Part shown: one piece after another, positions 8,043-16,059 of the stretch
Numbering within the stretch: the first letter of the stretch is position 1
Layout: each line of letters begins with the position of its first letter
Assembly: GCA_035308365.1 (NCBI GenBank)
Contig: DATGGU010000009.1
Coordinates: 1-64,000, forward strand
From: PALSA-505 sp035308365
Lineage (GTDB): Bacteria; Actinomycetota; Actinomycetes; Streptosporangiales; Streptosporangiaceae
Length of the DNA: 64,000 bases
Reading direction: 5' to 3'
Translations under genes and position numbers: made by a program
Notes under the pieces: model-generated
Database searches by the model: none
What the model was told of the DNA's origin: nothing
What the model saw: only the letters and a program-made list of their open reading frames with translations

Positions 8043-9897
8043 GCTCACCGCTCCCGGCTGTGCGGCCCAGGCCCGTGGACATGCTGGCGGCGAACCTGGC
8101 GGGCAGCGCGCCGAATCCGGCCGTGACCACGGCCTCGTCGGGCGCCAGCGGAAGCGGCGAGCCCACGAGGCACCCGCCGGCGACCCTGGGCAGGGTGAGG
8201 CGGAAGACCGACCCCCGGCCCCACTCGCTCCACGCCTCCAGCCAGCCACCGTGCAGCCGCGCGTCTTCCAGTGCGATCGACAGGCCGAGGCCGGTGCCGC
8301 CGCTGGTCCGGGCGCGGGCCGGGTCTGCCCGCCAGAACCGGTCGAACACCAATTGCTGCTCGCTGGGCTTCATCCCGACGCCGAAGTCCCGCACCGCGAC
8401 GGCTACGGCGTCACGGTCGCCGGCCACGGTGACGACAACCTCCCTGCCCTCGCCGTGCTCGACGGCATTGACGGTGAGGTTGCGGAGGATCCGCTCGACC
8501 CGCCGGCGATCCGCCTCGGCCACGCACGGCAGGGCGGGGAGCCGGAACTCGATCCTGGTGCCACGGCGCTCGGCAAGCTGCTGGGCCACGTCGGCGGACC
8601 GCCTGACCAGGTCGCAGATGTCGACCGGCTCGGCGTCCAGGGTGGCCGCGTTCGCGTCGTACCTGCTGATCTCCAGCAGGTCGGCGAGCAGGGACTCGAA
8701 CCGCTCCACCTGTCCCTGCAGCAGCTCGGCCGACCTGGCCGCCGCGCCGTCCAGCGCGTCCCTGGCCGCGTACAGCACGTCCGCCGCGATCCGGATCGTG
8801 GTCAGCGGGGTGCGCAACTCGTGCGACACGTCGGACACGAACTGGCGCTGCACCTGGGAAAGGTCCTGCAGTTCCGCCAGCTTGTCCTGGAGGCTGGCGG
8901 CCATCTCGTTGAACGAGGTGGCCAGGACGGCCAGGTCGTCGATCCCGTGCACCTGCATGCGTTCGTCCAGGTCACCCTCGGACACCCGCTGCGCCGCATC
9001 GGCCGCCCGCCGGACCGGAACGACCACCCAGCGGGTGACCAGCGAGGCGATCAGAGCCAGCAGCACAACCAGCACGAGGCCACCGCCGAGGAGCGTCTGC
9101 TGGACCAGTTGCAGGGTCTGCAGATCCCCGGTCAGCGGGAAGACGTAGTAGAGCTGGTAGTAGTCGCCCAGCGGAACGCCGACGGCGAGGGCGGGCGTGG
9201 ACTGGCTGCCTTGCACGAGCCTGGTCGGCTCCTTGTAGACGGCATCCACATCGCCCCTGCGCTGAGCCTGCGCCACCTTCGCCTTGAGCCGGCCCGGAAT
9301 GCTGGACAGGCTGAAGTTCGACGACCAGCCGTTGCTGTAGAGCTGTGTGTGCGGGAAGCGCTGCGGAGAGGGGTAGATGGCGACGTCGTAGTTGTCACCC
9401 GGGCTGCTGCCGGACAGCAGTTCTTTCGCGGTCATGTTCATCAGCGTGGTCGCCTGGGCAGAGCTCACGGGCGGTCTGTTCAGTGCGGGGTTGCCGACTG
9501 CCTGTCCCATGCCCGCGAACGTCGTCGAGACCGCCGTCGTCTCGGTGTTCTCCAGCAGGCCGGCCGCAATCTGCTGCATGAGGAAGAACCCGAGAGCCGT
9601 CACAACGAGGGCGGAGACGGCCAGCGTGGTGCCGACCACGCGCAACTGCAGCGACCGGCGCCAGCGGTCGCGCAGCTGGCTGAACGCACGCCCGCACCAG
9701 CCCGGCACGAACCTGCTCGGATGCGGCGGCCACCGGCCCGCACCCTGGGCCGGGCGAAGCGGGGGTATCCAGGGGCTTTCGTGCGAATCACGGGGCCGCC
9801 GGCCCGTGCGGCGACCGGTACCGGGCAAGGTGCTAGCCGCCGACGCCCCGGTACGTGCGCCGTTTGGATGCGCCCCGCTCGCCGCAGCCCCTTTCAT
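8026..9897 (-). CDS. mtrB: Sensor histidine kinase MtrB
   Basis: 623-residue membrane kinase. A first transmembrane helix (VVGTTLAVSALVVTALGFFL) is followed by an extracytoplasmic sensor region, a second helix, a HAMP linker, the H-box VSDVSHELRTPL with phosphorylated His359, and the ATPase domain (N-box NLTVNAVEHG, DFGVGM, GGTGLGLSIA). MtrB phosphorylates MtrA and in mycobacteria controls cell division and wall metabolism. The ATG at 9897 is about 70 bases after the mtrA stop; its ribosome site is weak, so an alternative start cannot be excluded. The C-terminus overlaps lpqB. Confidence 0.95.
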   Translation of the reverse strand: MKGAAASGAHPNGARTGASAASTLPGTGRRTGRRPRDSHESPWIPPLRPAQGAGRWPPHPSRFVPGWCGRAFSQLRDRWRRSLQLRVVGTTLAVSALVVTALGFFLMQQIAAGLLENTETTAVSTTFAGMGQAVGNPALNRPPVSSAQATTLMNMTAKELLSGSSPGDNYDVAIYPSPQRFPHTQLYSNGWSSNFSLSSIPGRLKAKVAQAQRRGDVDAVYKEPTRLVQGSQSTPALAVGVPLGDYYQLYYVFPLTGDLQTLQLVQQTLLGGGLVLVVLLALIASLVTRWVVVPVRRAADAAQRVSEGDLDERMQVHGIDDLAVLATSFNEMAASLQDKLAELQDLSQVQRQFVSDVSHELRTPLTTIRIAADVLYAARDALDGAAARSAELLQGQVERFESLLADLLEISRYDANAATLDAEPVDICDLVRRSADVAQQLAERRGTRIEFRLPALPCVAEADRRRVERILRNLTVNAVEHGEGREVVVTVAGDRDAVAVAVRDFGVGMKPSEQQLVFDRFWRADPARARTSGGTGLGLSIALEDARLHGGWLEAWSEWGRGSVFRLTLPRVAGGCLVGSPLPLAPDEAVVTAGFGALPARFAASMSTGLGRTAGSGEHDGDG

Positions 9898-9968
9898 GAC
9901 CACTTTCTGCCTGTAGTGTTCCCACCTGCCAGACCCAGCGCCGCCCGGAGCGGCCTGGCCGGCGTGGC

Positions 9969-10655
9969 TCAGCCCGGGCCTGCCCGGTAGCCGACGCCGC
10001 GCACCGTCACCACGATCTCGGGATGTTCCGGGTCCTTCTCGATCTTCGCGCGCAGCCGCTGCACGTGGACGTTGACCAGCCGTGTGTCGGCCGCGTGCCG
10101 GTAGCCCCAGACCTGCTCCAGCAGCACCTCCCTGGTGAACACCTGGCGAGGCTTGCGGGCCAGCGCGACCAGAAGGTCGAACTCGAGCGGCGTGAGGCTG
10201 ACCGGAACGTCGTCCCGCTTGACCGAGTGACCGGCCACGTCGATCGTCACGTTCTGGATCTGCAGCATCTCCGGCGCGGGCTCGTCGGTGCGGCGCAGCC
10301 GGGCACGGACGCGGGCGATGAGTTCCTTGGACTTGAACGGCTTGACGATGTAGTCGTCGGCGCCCGACTCCAGGCCCAGCACAACGTCCACCGTGTCGGT
10401 CTTGGCGGTCAGCATGACGATCGGAACACCTGACTCGGCCCGGATCTGGCGGCACACGTCGATTCCGTCCACCGTGGGCAGCATGAGGTCGAGCAGCACA
10501 AGGTCGGGATGGGTGTCGCGGAAAACCTCCAGTGCCTTGTCGCCGTCATAGACGAAGGTCGGCTCGAACCCCTCACCCCGCAGCACGATGCCGAGCATTT
10601 CGGCCAGAGCCGAATCGTCGTCAACGACGAGTACACGTCCTCTCATGGGCCTCAT
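9969..10655 (-). CDS. mtrA: Response regulator MtrA (OmpR/PhoB type)
   Basis: 228 residues. The receiver domain (5-120) has acidic residues DDD at 12-14 and phosphoacceptor D56 in LVLLDLMLP. The winged-helix effector domain (about 130-226) ends in VVTVRGVGYRAG. MtrA is essential in mycobacteria and controls genes for division and cell-wall hydrolases. The start codon overlaps the mtnA stop in an ATGA arrangement, so it is translationally coupled to mtnA, an unusual upstream partner for mtrA. Confidence 0.97.
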   Translation of the reverse strand: MRPMRGRVLVVDDDSALAEMLGIVLRGEGFEPTFVYDGDKALEVFRDTHPDLVLLDLMLPTVDGIDVCRQIRAESGVPIVMLTAKTDTVDVVLGLESGADDYIVKPFKSKELIARVRARLRRTDEPAPEMLQIQNVTIDVAGHSVKRDDVPVSLTPLEFDLLVALARKPRQVFTREVLLEQVWGYRHAADTRLVNVHVQRLRAKIEKDPEHPEIVVTVRGVGYRAGPG

Positions 10656-11755
10656 CGTTTCATTGCAGTAATTGACAGGACATCACGACCGGTCCGGTGC
10701 GCGTCATCGACGGCACAATTGCCGGCCCTCAGAACTCGGAGGTTACCTGCATTAACCGGGTGTGCAACACCCCGCTCGGTCACCACGGCGGTGACCAGCC
10801 GAGGCGGGGTTACGTCAAAGGCGGGGTTGTAGGCGTCGCTGCCGGCCACCGCGACCGCAATTCCCGCATAGCTGGTCACTTCGTGTGATGGCCGGTGCTC
10901 GACCACGATGGCCGCGCCGTCCGGTGTATCGAAGTCGATCGTGGACACCGGTGCCGCCACGACGAAGGGCACTTTGTGGTGGTGAGCGAGCACGGCCAGC
11001 GAGTAGGTGCCGACCTTGTTGGCGACGCTGCCGTCGGCCGCGATCCGGTCGGCTCCGAGCAGAACCATGTCCACCTCGCCGGCGGCCATCAGCGAGGCCG
11101 CCGCGCTGTCCGGCAGCACGGCGTAGGGCAGGCCAGCCCGGCGCGCCTCGTAGCTGGTCAGCCGCGCGCCCTGCAGCAGCGGCCTGGTCTCATCCACCCA
11201 GAGCCTGGCCAGCGCGCCCGCCCGGTGGGCGGCCAGGATCACGGCGAACGCCGTGCCCTCCCCGCCGGAGACCAGCGCACCGGTGTTGCAGTGGGTGAGG
11301 ATCCGGGCTCCCGGCGGGACCAGGGAGAGCCCGTTCGCCGCGATGGCCGCGCTCGCCCCGGCGTCCTCGGCGGCGATGGCCCGCGCCTCGTCAAGCGCCG
11401 CCGCGGCGGGATCGGGGCCGGTCAGCGCCGCCCGGTAAGCGGCCAGCGCCCGCCGCGTCCCCCAGCCCAGGTTCACCGCGGTCGGCCTGGCCCCGGCCAG
11501 CCGCCCGGCCGCCGCTTCGACGTCGTCCCCCCGGCAGGCGGCCAGCGCCACTCCGAACGCCCCGGCTATCCCCAGCATCGGAGCGCCCCGAACGGCGAGC
11601 CTGCGGATCGCCCCGACGAGGGACTCCACGTCGCGGCAGCTCAGCACGATTTCCTCGGCCGGCAAGCGGGTCTGGTCGAGCAGCTCGACGGCCGGGCCGG
11701 CCGGCGGGTCAAGCCAGCGAAGCGGCGGAATGTCCACATTATGAGTTTGCGTCAT
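10652..11755 (-). CDS. mtnA: Methylthioribose-1-phosphate isomerase-like protein
   Basis: 367-residue member of the MtnA / eIF2B-alpha fold, which isomerises 5-methylthioribose-1-phosphate to the ribulose form in methionine salvage. Family landmarks are VRGAPMLGIAGAFG, THCNTGALVSG with the catalytic cysteine, and the acidic stretch GADRIAADGSVANKVGTY. It sits directly downstream of two adenosylhomocysteinase-type genes, so the neighbourhood handles sulfur nucleosides from SAM metabolism. No other methionine-salvage gene (mtnB, C, D) is in the window, so it may act on 5-deoxyribose- or inosine-derived sugar phosphates instead. The stop overlaps mtrA. Confidence 0.9.
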   Translation of the reverse strand: MTQTHNVDIPPLRWLDPPAGPAVELLDQTRLPAEEIVLSCRDVESLVGAIRRLAVRGAPMLGIAGAFGVALAACRGDDVEAAAGRLAGARPTAVNLGWGTRRALAAYRAALTGPDPAAAALDEARAIAAEDAGASAAIAANGLSLVPPGARILTHCNTGALVSGGEGTAFAVILAAHRAGALARLWVDETRPLLQGARLTSYEARRAGLPYAVLPDSAAASLMAAGEVDMVLLGADRIAADGSVANKVGTYSLAVLAHHHKVPFVVAAPVSTIDFDTPDGAAIVVEHRPSHEVTSYAGIAVAVAGSDAYNPAFDVTPPRLVTAVVTERGVAHPVNAGNLRVLRAGNCAVDDAHRTGRDVLSITAMKR

Positions 11756-11796
11756 GATTCAACACATGGATAGCACCCCTGGGCATTTCTGGTCTA

Positions 11797-13095
11797 TCAC
11801 GAACCTTGCTGCCAGGACGCCAGGTAGTCACGCTGGTCAGCGGTGAGCGTGTCGATCTCGATGCCCAGGGAGGCGAGCTTGAGCCTGGCCACCTCGGCGT
11901 CGATGGCCTCAGGCACCTCGTGCACACGTCCCCCCGGCCCCCGCAGACCGTCGCCGGCCAGATCACCCGCCGCCAGCCAGGCCAGGGCGAGCGCCTGGAT
12001 ACCGAACGAGACGTCCATGACCGCCGCCGGGTGCCCCTCGGCGGCCACCAGGTTGACCACCCGCCCCTCGGCCAGCAGCAGCAGTCTGCGGCCATCGGCC
12101 AGCACATACTCGTCGGTGTGCGGGCGCACCTCACGGTGGACCGCGACGGCCAGCCGGTCCAGCGCCCGCACGTCGATCTCCACATCGAAGTGCCCGGCGT
12201 TCACCAGCAGCGCCCCGTCCCGCATGACGGCCAGGTGCCCGGCCGCGATCACGTCGCGGGATCCGGTCGCGGTCACGAACATTTCACCGATGGCCGCCGC
12301 GGTGAGCATGGGCAGCACGCGGAACCCCTGCAGGACCGCGTCCAGCGCGCGCACCGGGTCCACCTCGGTGACGATCACCTGGCCGCCCAGGCCCCGGATG
12401 CGGCTGGCGATGCCCTGGCCGCAGGCGCCGAACCCGTTGACCACCACGGTCTTGCCGGCCAGCAGGGTGCTGGTGGCGCGCAGGATGCCGTCGACAACCG
12501 ACTGGCCGGTACCGCAGACGTTGTCCACCATGCGCCTGGCCCGGGTGTCGTTGGCCGCCACCACGGGGAAGGCCAGCGCCCCGGCGGCGGCCATCCGGCG
12601 CAGCCTGATCACTCCCGTGGTGGTCGACTCGCAGCCGCCCCGCACCTTGGCCAGCAGTTCGGGCCGGCCGGTGTGCAGGGTGTTGACCAGGTCCCCACCG
12701 TCGTCGATGACCAGATCCGGCCCGGGCTCCAGCGCGCTCACGATGTGCGCGTAGTAGGTCTCCCGGTCCACCCCGGCCCTGGCGAACACGCTGACCCCGC
12801 TGTCGCCATCGGCCAGTGCCGCCGCCGTGTCGTCCTGGGTGGACAGTGGGTTGGACGCGGCCAGCGCGATCCGCGCCCCGCCGGAGCGCAGCGTCCTGAT
12901 CAGCACCGCGGTCTCGGCCGTGACGTGCAGGCAGGCCGCGATGGTCAGGCCGCGCAGCGGCTGCTCGGCGGCGAACCGCTCACCGATCAGGCCGAGCACG
13001 GGCATCGCCCGGCGTGCCCAGCCGATCCGCGCGTTCCCGGCCGCGGCCAGCTCTGGGTCGGCCGTACCGGATGGCGGCACGCCGGGCTCAGGCAC
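11797..13095 (-). CDS. Adenosylhomocysteinase paralogue lacking the active-site lysine
   Basis: 432-residue short-type SAHH homologue directly downstream of canonical ahcY. It keeps the His of CLHVTAET, the Asp of VIDDGGD, the Glu of ESTTTG, the NAD-binding GFGACG and the late histidines of AGHFDVEID and GHPAAVM. The catalytic stretch that reads TKSKFDN in the long enzyme is RARRMVDN here. The lysine that contacts the ribose 3'-OH (Lys186 in the human enzyme) is therefore arginine. The C-terminal K-x-x-x-Y tail that completes the partner's NAD site is also missing, as in archaeal-type enzymes. It may use another nucleoside (S-inosylhomocysteine is one known case) or be regulatory. GTG start, weak ribosome site. 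Confidence 0.8.
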   Translation of the reverse strand: MPEPGVPPSGTADPELAAAGNARIGWARRAMPVLGLIGERFAAEQPLRGLTIAACLHVTAETAVLIRTLRSGGARIALAASNPLSTQDDTAAALADGDSGVSVFARAGVDRETYYAHIVSALEPGPDLVIDDGGDLVNTLHTGRPELLAKVRGGCESTTTGVIRLRRMAAAGALAFPVVAANDTRARRMVDNVCGTGQSVVDGILRATSTLLAGKTVVVNGFGACGQGIASRIRGLGGQVIVTEVDPVRALDAVLQGFRVLPMLTAAAIGEMFVTATGSRDVIAAGHLAVMRDGALLVNAGHFDVEIDVRALDRLAVAVHREVRPHTDEYVLADGRRLLLLAEGRVVNLVAAEGHPAAVMDVSFGIQALALAWLAAGDLAGDGLRGPGGRVHEVPEAIDAEVARLKLASLGIEIDTLTADQRDYLASWQQGS

Positions 13096-13103
13096 CGGAG
13101 GTT

Positions 13104-14558
13104 TCAGTAACGATAGTGGTCGGCCTTGTACGGACCGTCCACGTTGACGCCGATGTAGTCGGCCTGCTCCTTGGTCAGCGTGGTCAGCTTGACGCCGAGG
13201 GCGTCCAGGTGCAGCCTGGCCACCTTCTCGTCCAGGTGCTTGGGCAGCGTGTGCACACCCACCGGGTACTCGCTGGTCTTGGTGAACAGCTCGATCTGCG
13301 CGATCACCTGGTTGGTGAAGCTGTTGGACATGACGAAGCTGGGATGACCGGTGGCGTTGCCCAGGTTGAGCAGGCGCCCCTCGGACAGCACGATGACCGA
13401 ATGCCCGTCACCGAACACCCACTCATCCACCTGCGGCTTGATGTTCACCCGGCGGATGGCGGGCACCTTGGCCAGGCCGGCCATGTCGATCTCGTTGTCG
13501 AAGTGACCGATGTTACCCACGATCGCCTGATGCTTCATGTGGCCCATGTGATCGGCGGTGATGACATCGCGGTTGCCGGTCGCGCTGACGAAGATGTCGG
13601 CCGTGGCGACCACGTCCTCCAGCGTGGTCACCTGGTACCCGTCCATGGCCGCCTGCAGCGCGCAGATCGGGTCGATCTCGGTGATGACCACCCGGGCGCC
13701 CTGGCCGCGCAGCGACTCCGCGCAGCCCTTCCCAACATCGCCGTAACCGCAGACCACGGCCACCTTGCCGCCGATGAGCACGTCGGTGGCCCGCTTGATG
13801 CCATCGATCAGCGAGTGCCGGCAGCCGTACTTGTTGTCGAACTTGGACTTGGTCACCGCGTCGTTGACGTTGATCGCCGGGAACAGCAGCGAGCCCGCCC
13901 GCTCCATCTCGTACAGCCGGTGCACCCCGGTGGTGGTTTCCTCGGTGACACCGCGCACCCCATCGGCGATGGCCGTCCACTTGCCCGGCGAATCCGCGAG
14001 CGAGCTGCGGAGCAAACCGAGGATCACCCGCCACTCGTGCGGGTCGTCGTCGGCCGCCGACGGCACGGCGCCCGCCTTCTCGTACTCGGCGCCCTTGTGC
14101 ACCAGCAGGGTGGCATCCCCGCCGTCGTCCAGGATCATGTCCGGGCCGGCCTGACCTGCCTCACCGGGCCAGGTGAGCGCTTGCTCAGTGCACCACCAGT
14201 ACTCCTCCAGCGTCTCGCCCTTCCAGGCGAAGACCGGAACGCCGCGCGGGTCCTCCGGCGTGCCGTGCGGGCCGACCGCCACCGCGGCCGCCGCGTGGTC
14301 CTGGGTGGAGAAGATGTTGCAGCTCGCCCACCGGACCTGCGCGCCCAGCTGCACGAGCGTCTCGATGAGCACAGCCGTCTGCACGGTCATGTGCAGCGAG
14401 CCGGTGATCCGCGCCCCGCGCAGCGGCTGTGCGCTCGCATACTCCTTGCGGACCGCCATGAGGCCGGGCATCTCGTGCTCGGCAAGCTGGATCTCCTTCC
14501 GGCCGAACTCGGCGAGCGAAAGGTCAGCGACCTTGAAGGGGACTGGCTCGGCGGGCAT
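13104..14558 (-). CDS. ahcY: Adenosylhomocysteinase, long type
   Basis: 484-residue NAD-dependent enzyme that cleaves S-adenosylhomocysteine to adenosine and homocysteine, relieving product inhibition of methyltransferases. All catalytic residues are seen: SLHMTVQT, ILDDGGD, ETTTGV, NDAVTKSKFDN with both lysines, GYGDVGKG for NAD, GHFDNEID and GHPSFVMSN. The C-terminus ends in the conserved KADHYRY. The roughly 40-residue insertion typical of the bacterial and eukaryotic long form is present. Start ATG with GGAG eight bases upstream. It heads the run ahcY, SAHH paralogue, mtnA, mtrA, mtrB, lpqB. Confidence 0.98.
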   Translation of the reverse strand: MPAEPVPFKVADLSLAEFGRKEIQLAEHEMPGLMAVRKEYASAQPLRGARITGSLHMTVQTAVLIETLVQLGAQVRWASCNIFSTQDHAAAAVAVGPHGTPEDPRGVPVFAWKGETLEEYWWCTEQALTWPGEAGQAGPDMILDDGGDATLLVHKGAEYEKAGAVPSAADDDPHEWRVILGLLRSSLADSPGKWTAIADGVRGVTEETTTGVHRLYEMERAGSLLFPAINVNDAVTKSKFDNKYGCRHSLIDGIKRATDVLIGGKVAVVCGYGDVGKGCAESLRGQGARVVITEIDPICALQAAMDGYQVTTLEDVVATADIFVSATGNRDVITADHMGHMKHQAIVGNIGHFDNEIDMAGLAKVPAIRRVNIKPQVDEWVFGDGHSVIVLSEGRLLNLGNATGHPSFVMSNSFTNQVIAQIELFTKTSEYPVGVHTLPKHLDEKVARLHLDALGVKLTTLTKEQADYIGVNVDGPYKADHYRY

Positions 14559-14665
14559 CGTGGGCTCCTGTCTCAGGTATGCATTCCGTGGGCGTCACCC
14601 CCCGACCGTAGGCCATCCCGGGGCGCGGTCGCACCAGGAAACCAGGGTTCTTGACACAAAAATGT

Positions 14666-14671
14666 TAGAAT
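14666..14671 (+). promoter_or_regulatory. Probable leaderless -10 box of the MerR-type gene
   Basis: TAGAAT is followed by six bases and the ATG at 14678. A TTGACA lies at 14651-14656 but is too close to be its normal -35 partner. The stretch is A+T-rich against a GC-rich background. Confidence 0.55.
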
Positions 14672-14677
14672 TGCTGT

Positions 14678-15043
14678 ATGCGCATCACGGAGGCAGCCCA
14701 GCGGCTCGGTACCTCCGCGCGGATGCTCAGATACCGCGACTCCCTGGGGCTGCTGCCGCCGGTGCGCGAGGCCCCGGCCGGCGACGGGCACAGGCACCGG
14801 CGGTTCGGGCGGGAGGAACTCGACGCCGTGACGGCGGCACTGCGCCTCGAGCAGCGCTACGACATCAGCCCGGCGGCGCTGGCGTTCGGCCTGCGGGTAC
14901 TGGCCGACCCGTCGGTCCGCGCCGCCGTGGCCGATCTCGGCCGCCGGGTGGGCCGTCTGCCCTCGCCGCCGGAGCGCGCACTGGACTTCGAGAAGGAACG
15001 CGCCCTGCGCCTCCTGGGCAGGCCCGCCGCTCCCCCGCGCTAG
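14678..15043 (+). CDS. MerR-family transcriptional regulator
   Basis: 121-residue regulator. The N-terminal winged helix starts immediately (MRITEAAQRLGTSARMLRYRDSLGLLPPVR), as expected for MerR, which twists the promoter spacer to activate transcription. The effector part is short, with no cysteine cluster, so it is not a classical metal sensor. It converges on and overlaps by four bases the cation-efflux gene, and diverges from ahcY across about 120 bp, either of which could be its target. It appears to be leaderless. Confidence 0.85.
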   Translation: MRITEAAQRLGTSARMLRYRDSLGLLPPVREAPAGDGHRHRRFGREELDAVTAALRLEQRYDISPAALAFGLRVLADPSVRAAVADLGRRVGRLPSPPERALDFEKERALRLLGRPAAPPR

Positions 15044-16029
15044 CGGTCCGGCCCGTCCGGATGGCGGGCGGCACGGATGGCCGGATCGGTCGCGTCATGC
15101 AGCGCGTGCTGGTACAGGTCGGGCTCCAGGTAGATCACTTCCGCTTCCGGGACCATGGTCCGCACCCTCCGTTCGGCAGCATCGATGCCCTTGACGATCT
15201 GGGCCGCGGTAGACAGCGGCGGAACCGCGATCTTGGCAGCCACCAGGAGCGAATCCGGGCTGATATGGACGGTGCGCAGGTGGATCACCCGGTCGATCTC
15301 GGGACCGTCTTCGAGGGCGGCGACGATCGCCTGCTGCGCCGCCAGGCTGGCCGACTCCCCGATCAGCAGGCTCTTCATCTCCCCGGCCAGGACGATCGCC
15401 ACGATGCCGAGCAGTACGCCGATCACCAGCGATCCGGCGCCGTCCCAGGCCTCATCCCCGGTGATCACGGCGAGGGACACCCCGGCCAGCGCGACGATCA
15501 GGCCGGCCAGCGCGGCGGTGTCCTCGAGCAGGACGACCGGCAGTTCGGGCGCCTTGGCCCGGCGGATGAACTCCCACCAGCTACGCCCGGCGCGCGCCGC
15601 GCTGGCGTTCTTCACCGCGGTGCGCAGCGAGAAGCCCTCCAGGCAGATGGCAATGGCCAATACCCCGAAGGCGACAGCGGGAGTCTCTACCTTGCCCGGG
15701 TGGAAGATCTTCTGCACGCCCTCGTAGCCGGACAGCACGCCGCCGACCGTGAACAGCATCACCGCGACCACGAACGCGTACAGGTACCGTTCCCGGCCGA
15801 AGCCGAACGGGTGCTGCGGCGTGCGCCGGCGCACCGACCGGTGGCGCCCCACCAGCAGCAGCACCTCGTTGCAGGTGTCGGCCAGCGAGTGCAGTGTCTC
15901 GGCGAACATCGAGGCCGAGCCGGTGATCAGGAACGCGGCGAGCTTGGTCACCGCGATGCCCAGGTTGGCGCCCAGCGCGGCAAGGACAGCCCGCGTGCTG
16001 CCTTCCTGCGCGGCCTCCTCCGCTGCGAT
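15040..16029 (-). CDS. Cation diffusion facilitator family transporter (apparent ATC start)
   Basis: 329-residue CDF-type metal exporter. Transmembrane helices include SMFAETLHSLADTCNEVLLL (the metal-binding H/D pair of this family lies here), YAFVVAVMLFTVGGV and SLVIGVLLGIVAIVLAGE, followed by a cytoplasmic ferredoxin-like domain. The family's N-terminus aligns to codons running upstream of the first GTG (15951) to an ATC at 16027-16029. That ATC has a perfect GGAAGGAGG site six bases before it and lies exactly where family members have Met. Either ATC is the start codon or an ATG has mutated or been miscalled. A start at 15951 would delete the first helix. The metal specificity is unknown. 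Confidence 0.8.
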   Translation of the reverse strand: MAAEEAAQEGSTRAVLAALGANLGIAVTKLAAFLITGSASMFAETLHSLADTCNEVLLLVGRHRSVRRRTPQHPFGFGRERYLYAFVVAVMLFTVGGVLSGYEGVQKIFHPGKVETPAVAFGVLAIAICLEGFSLRTAVKNASAARAGRSWWEFIRRAKAPELPVVLLEDTAALAGLIVALAGVSLAVITGDEAWDGAGSLVIGVLLGIVAIVLAGEMKSLLIGESASLAAQQAIVAALEDGPEIDRVIHLRTVHISPDSLLVAAKIAVPPLSTAAQIVKGIDAAERRVRTMVPEAEVIYLEPDLYQHALHDATDPAIRAARHPDGPDR

Positions 16030-16059
16030 GGCCAGCCTCCTTCCCCGGCTGCGGCCGGC

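Noticed and set aside
14559..14677. SAH riboswitch upstream of ahcY
   Set aside because: The gap to the divergent MerR gene is only 119 bp and I could not find the conserved core or pseudoknot pairing of that riboswitch.
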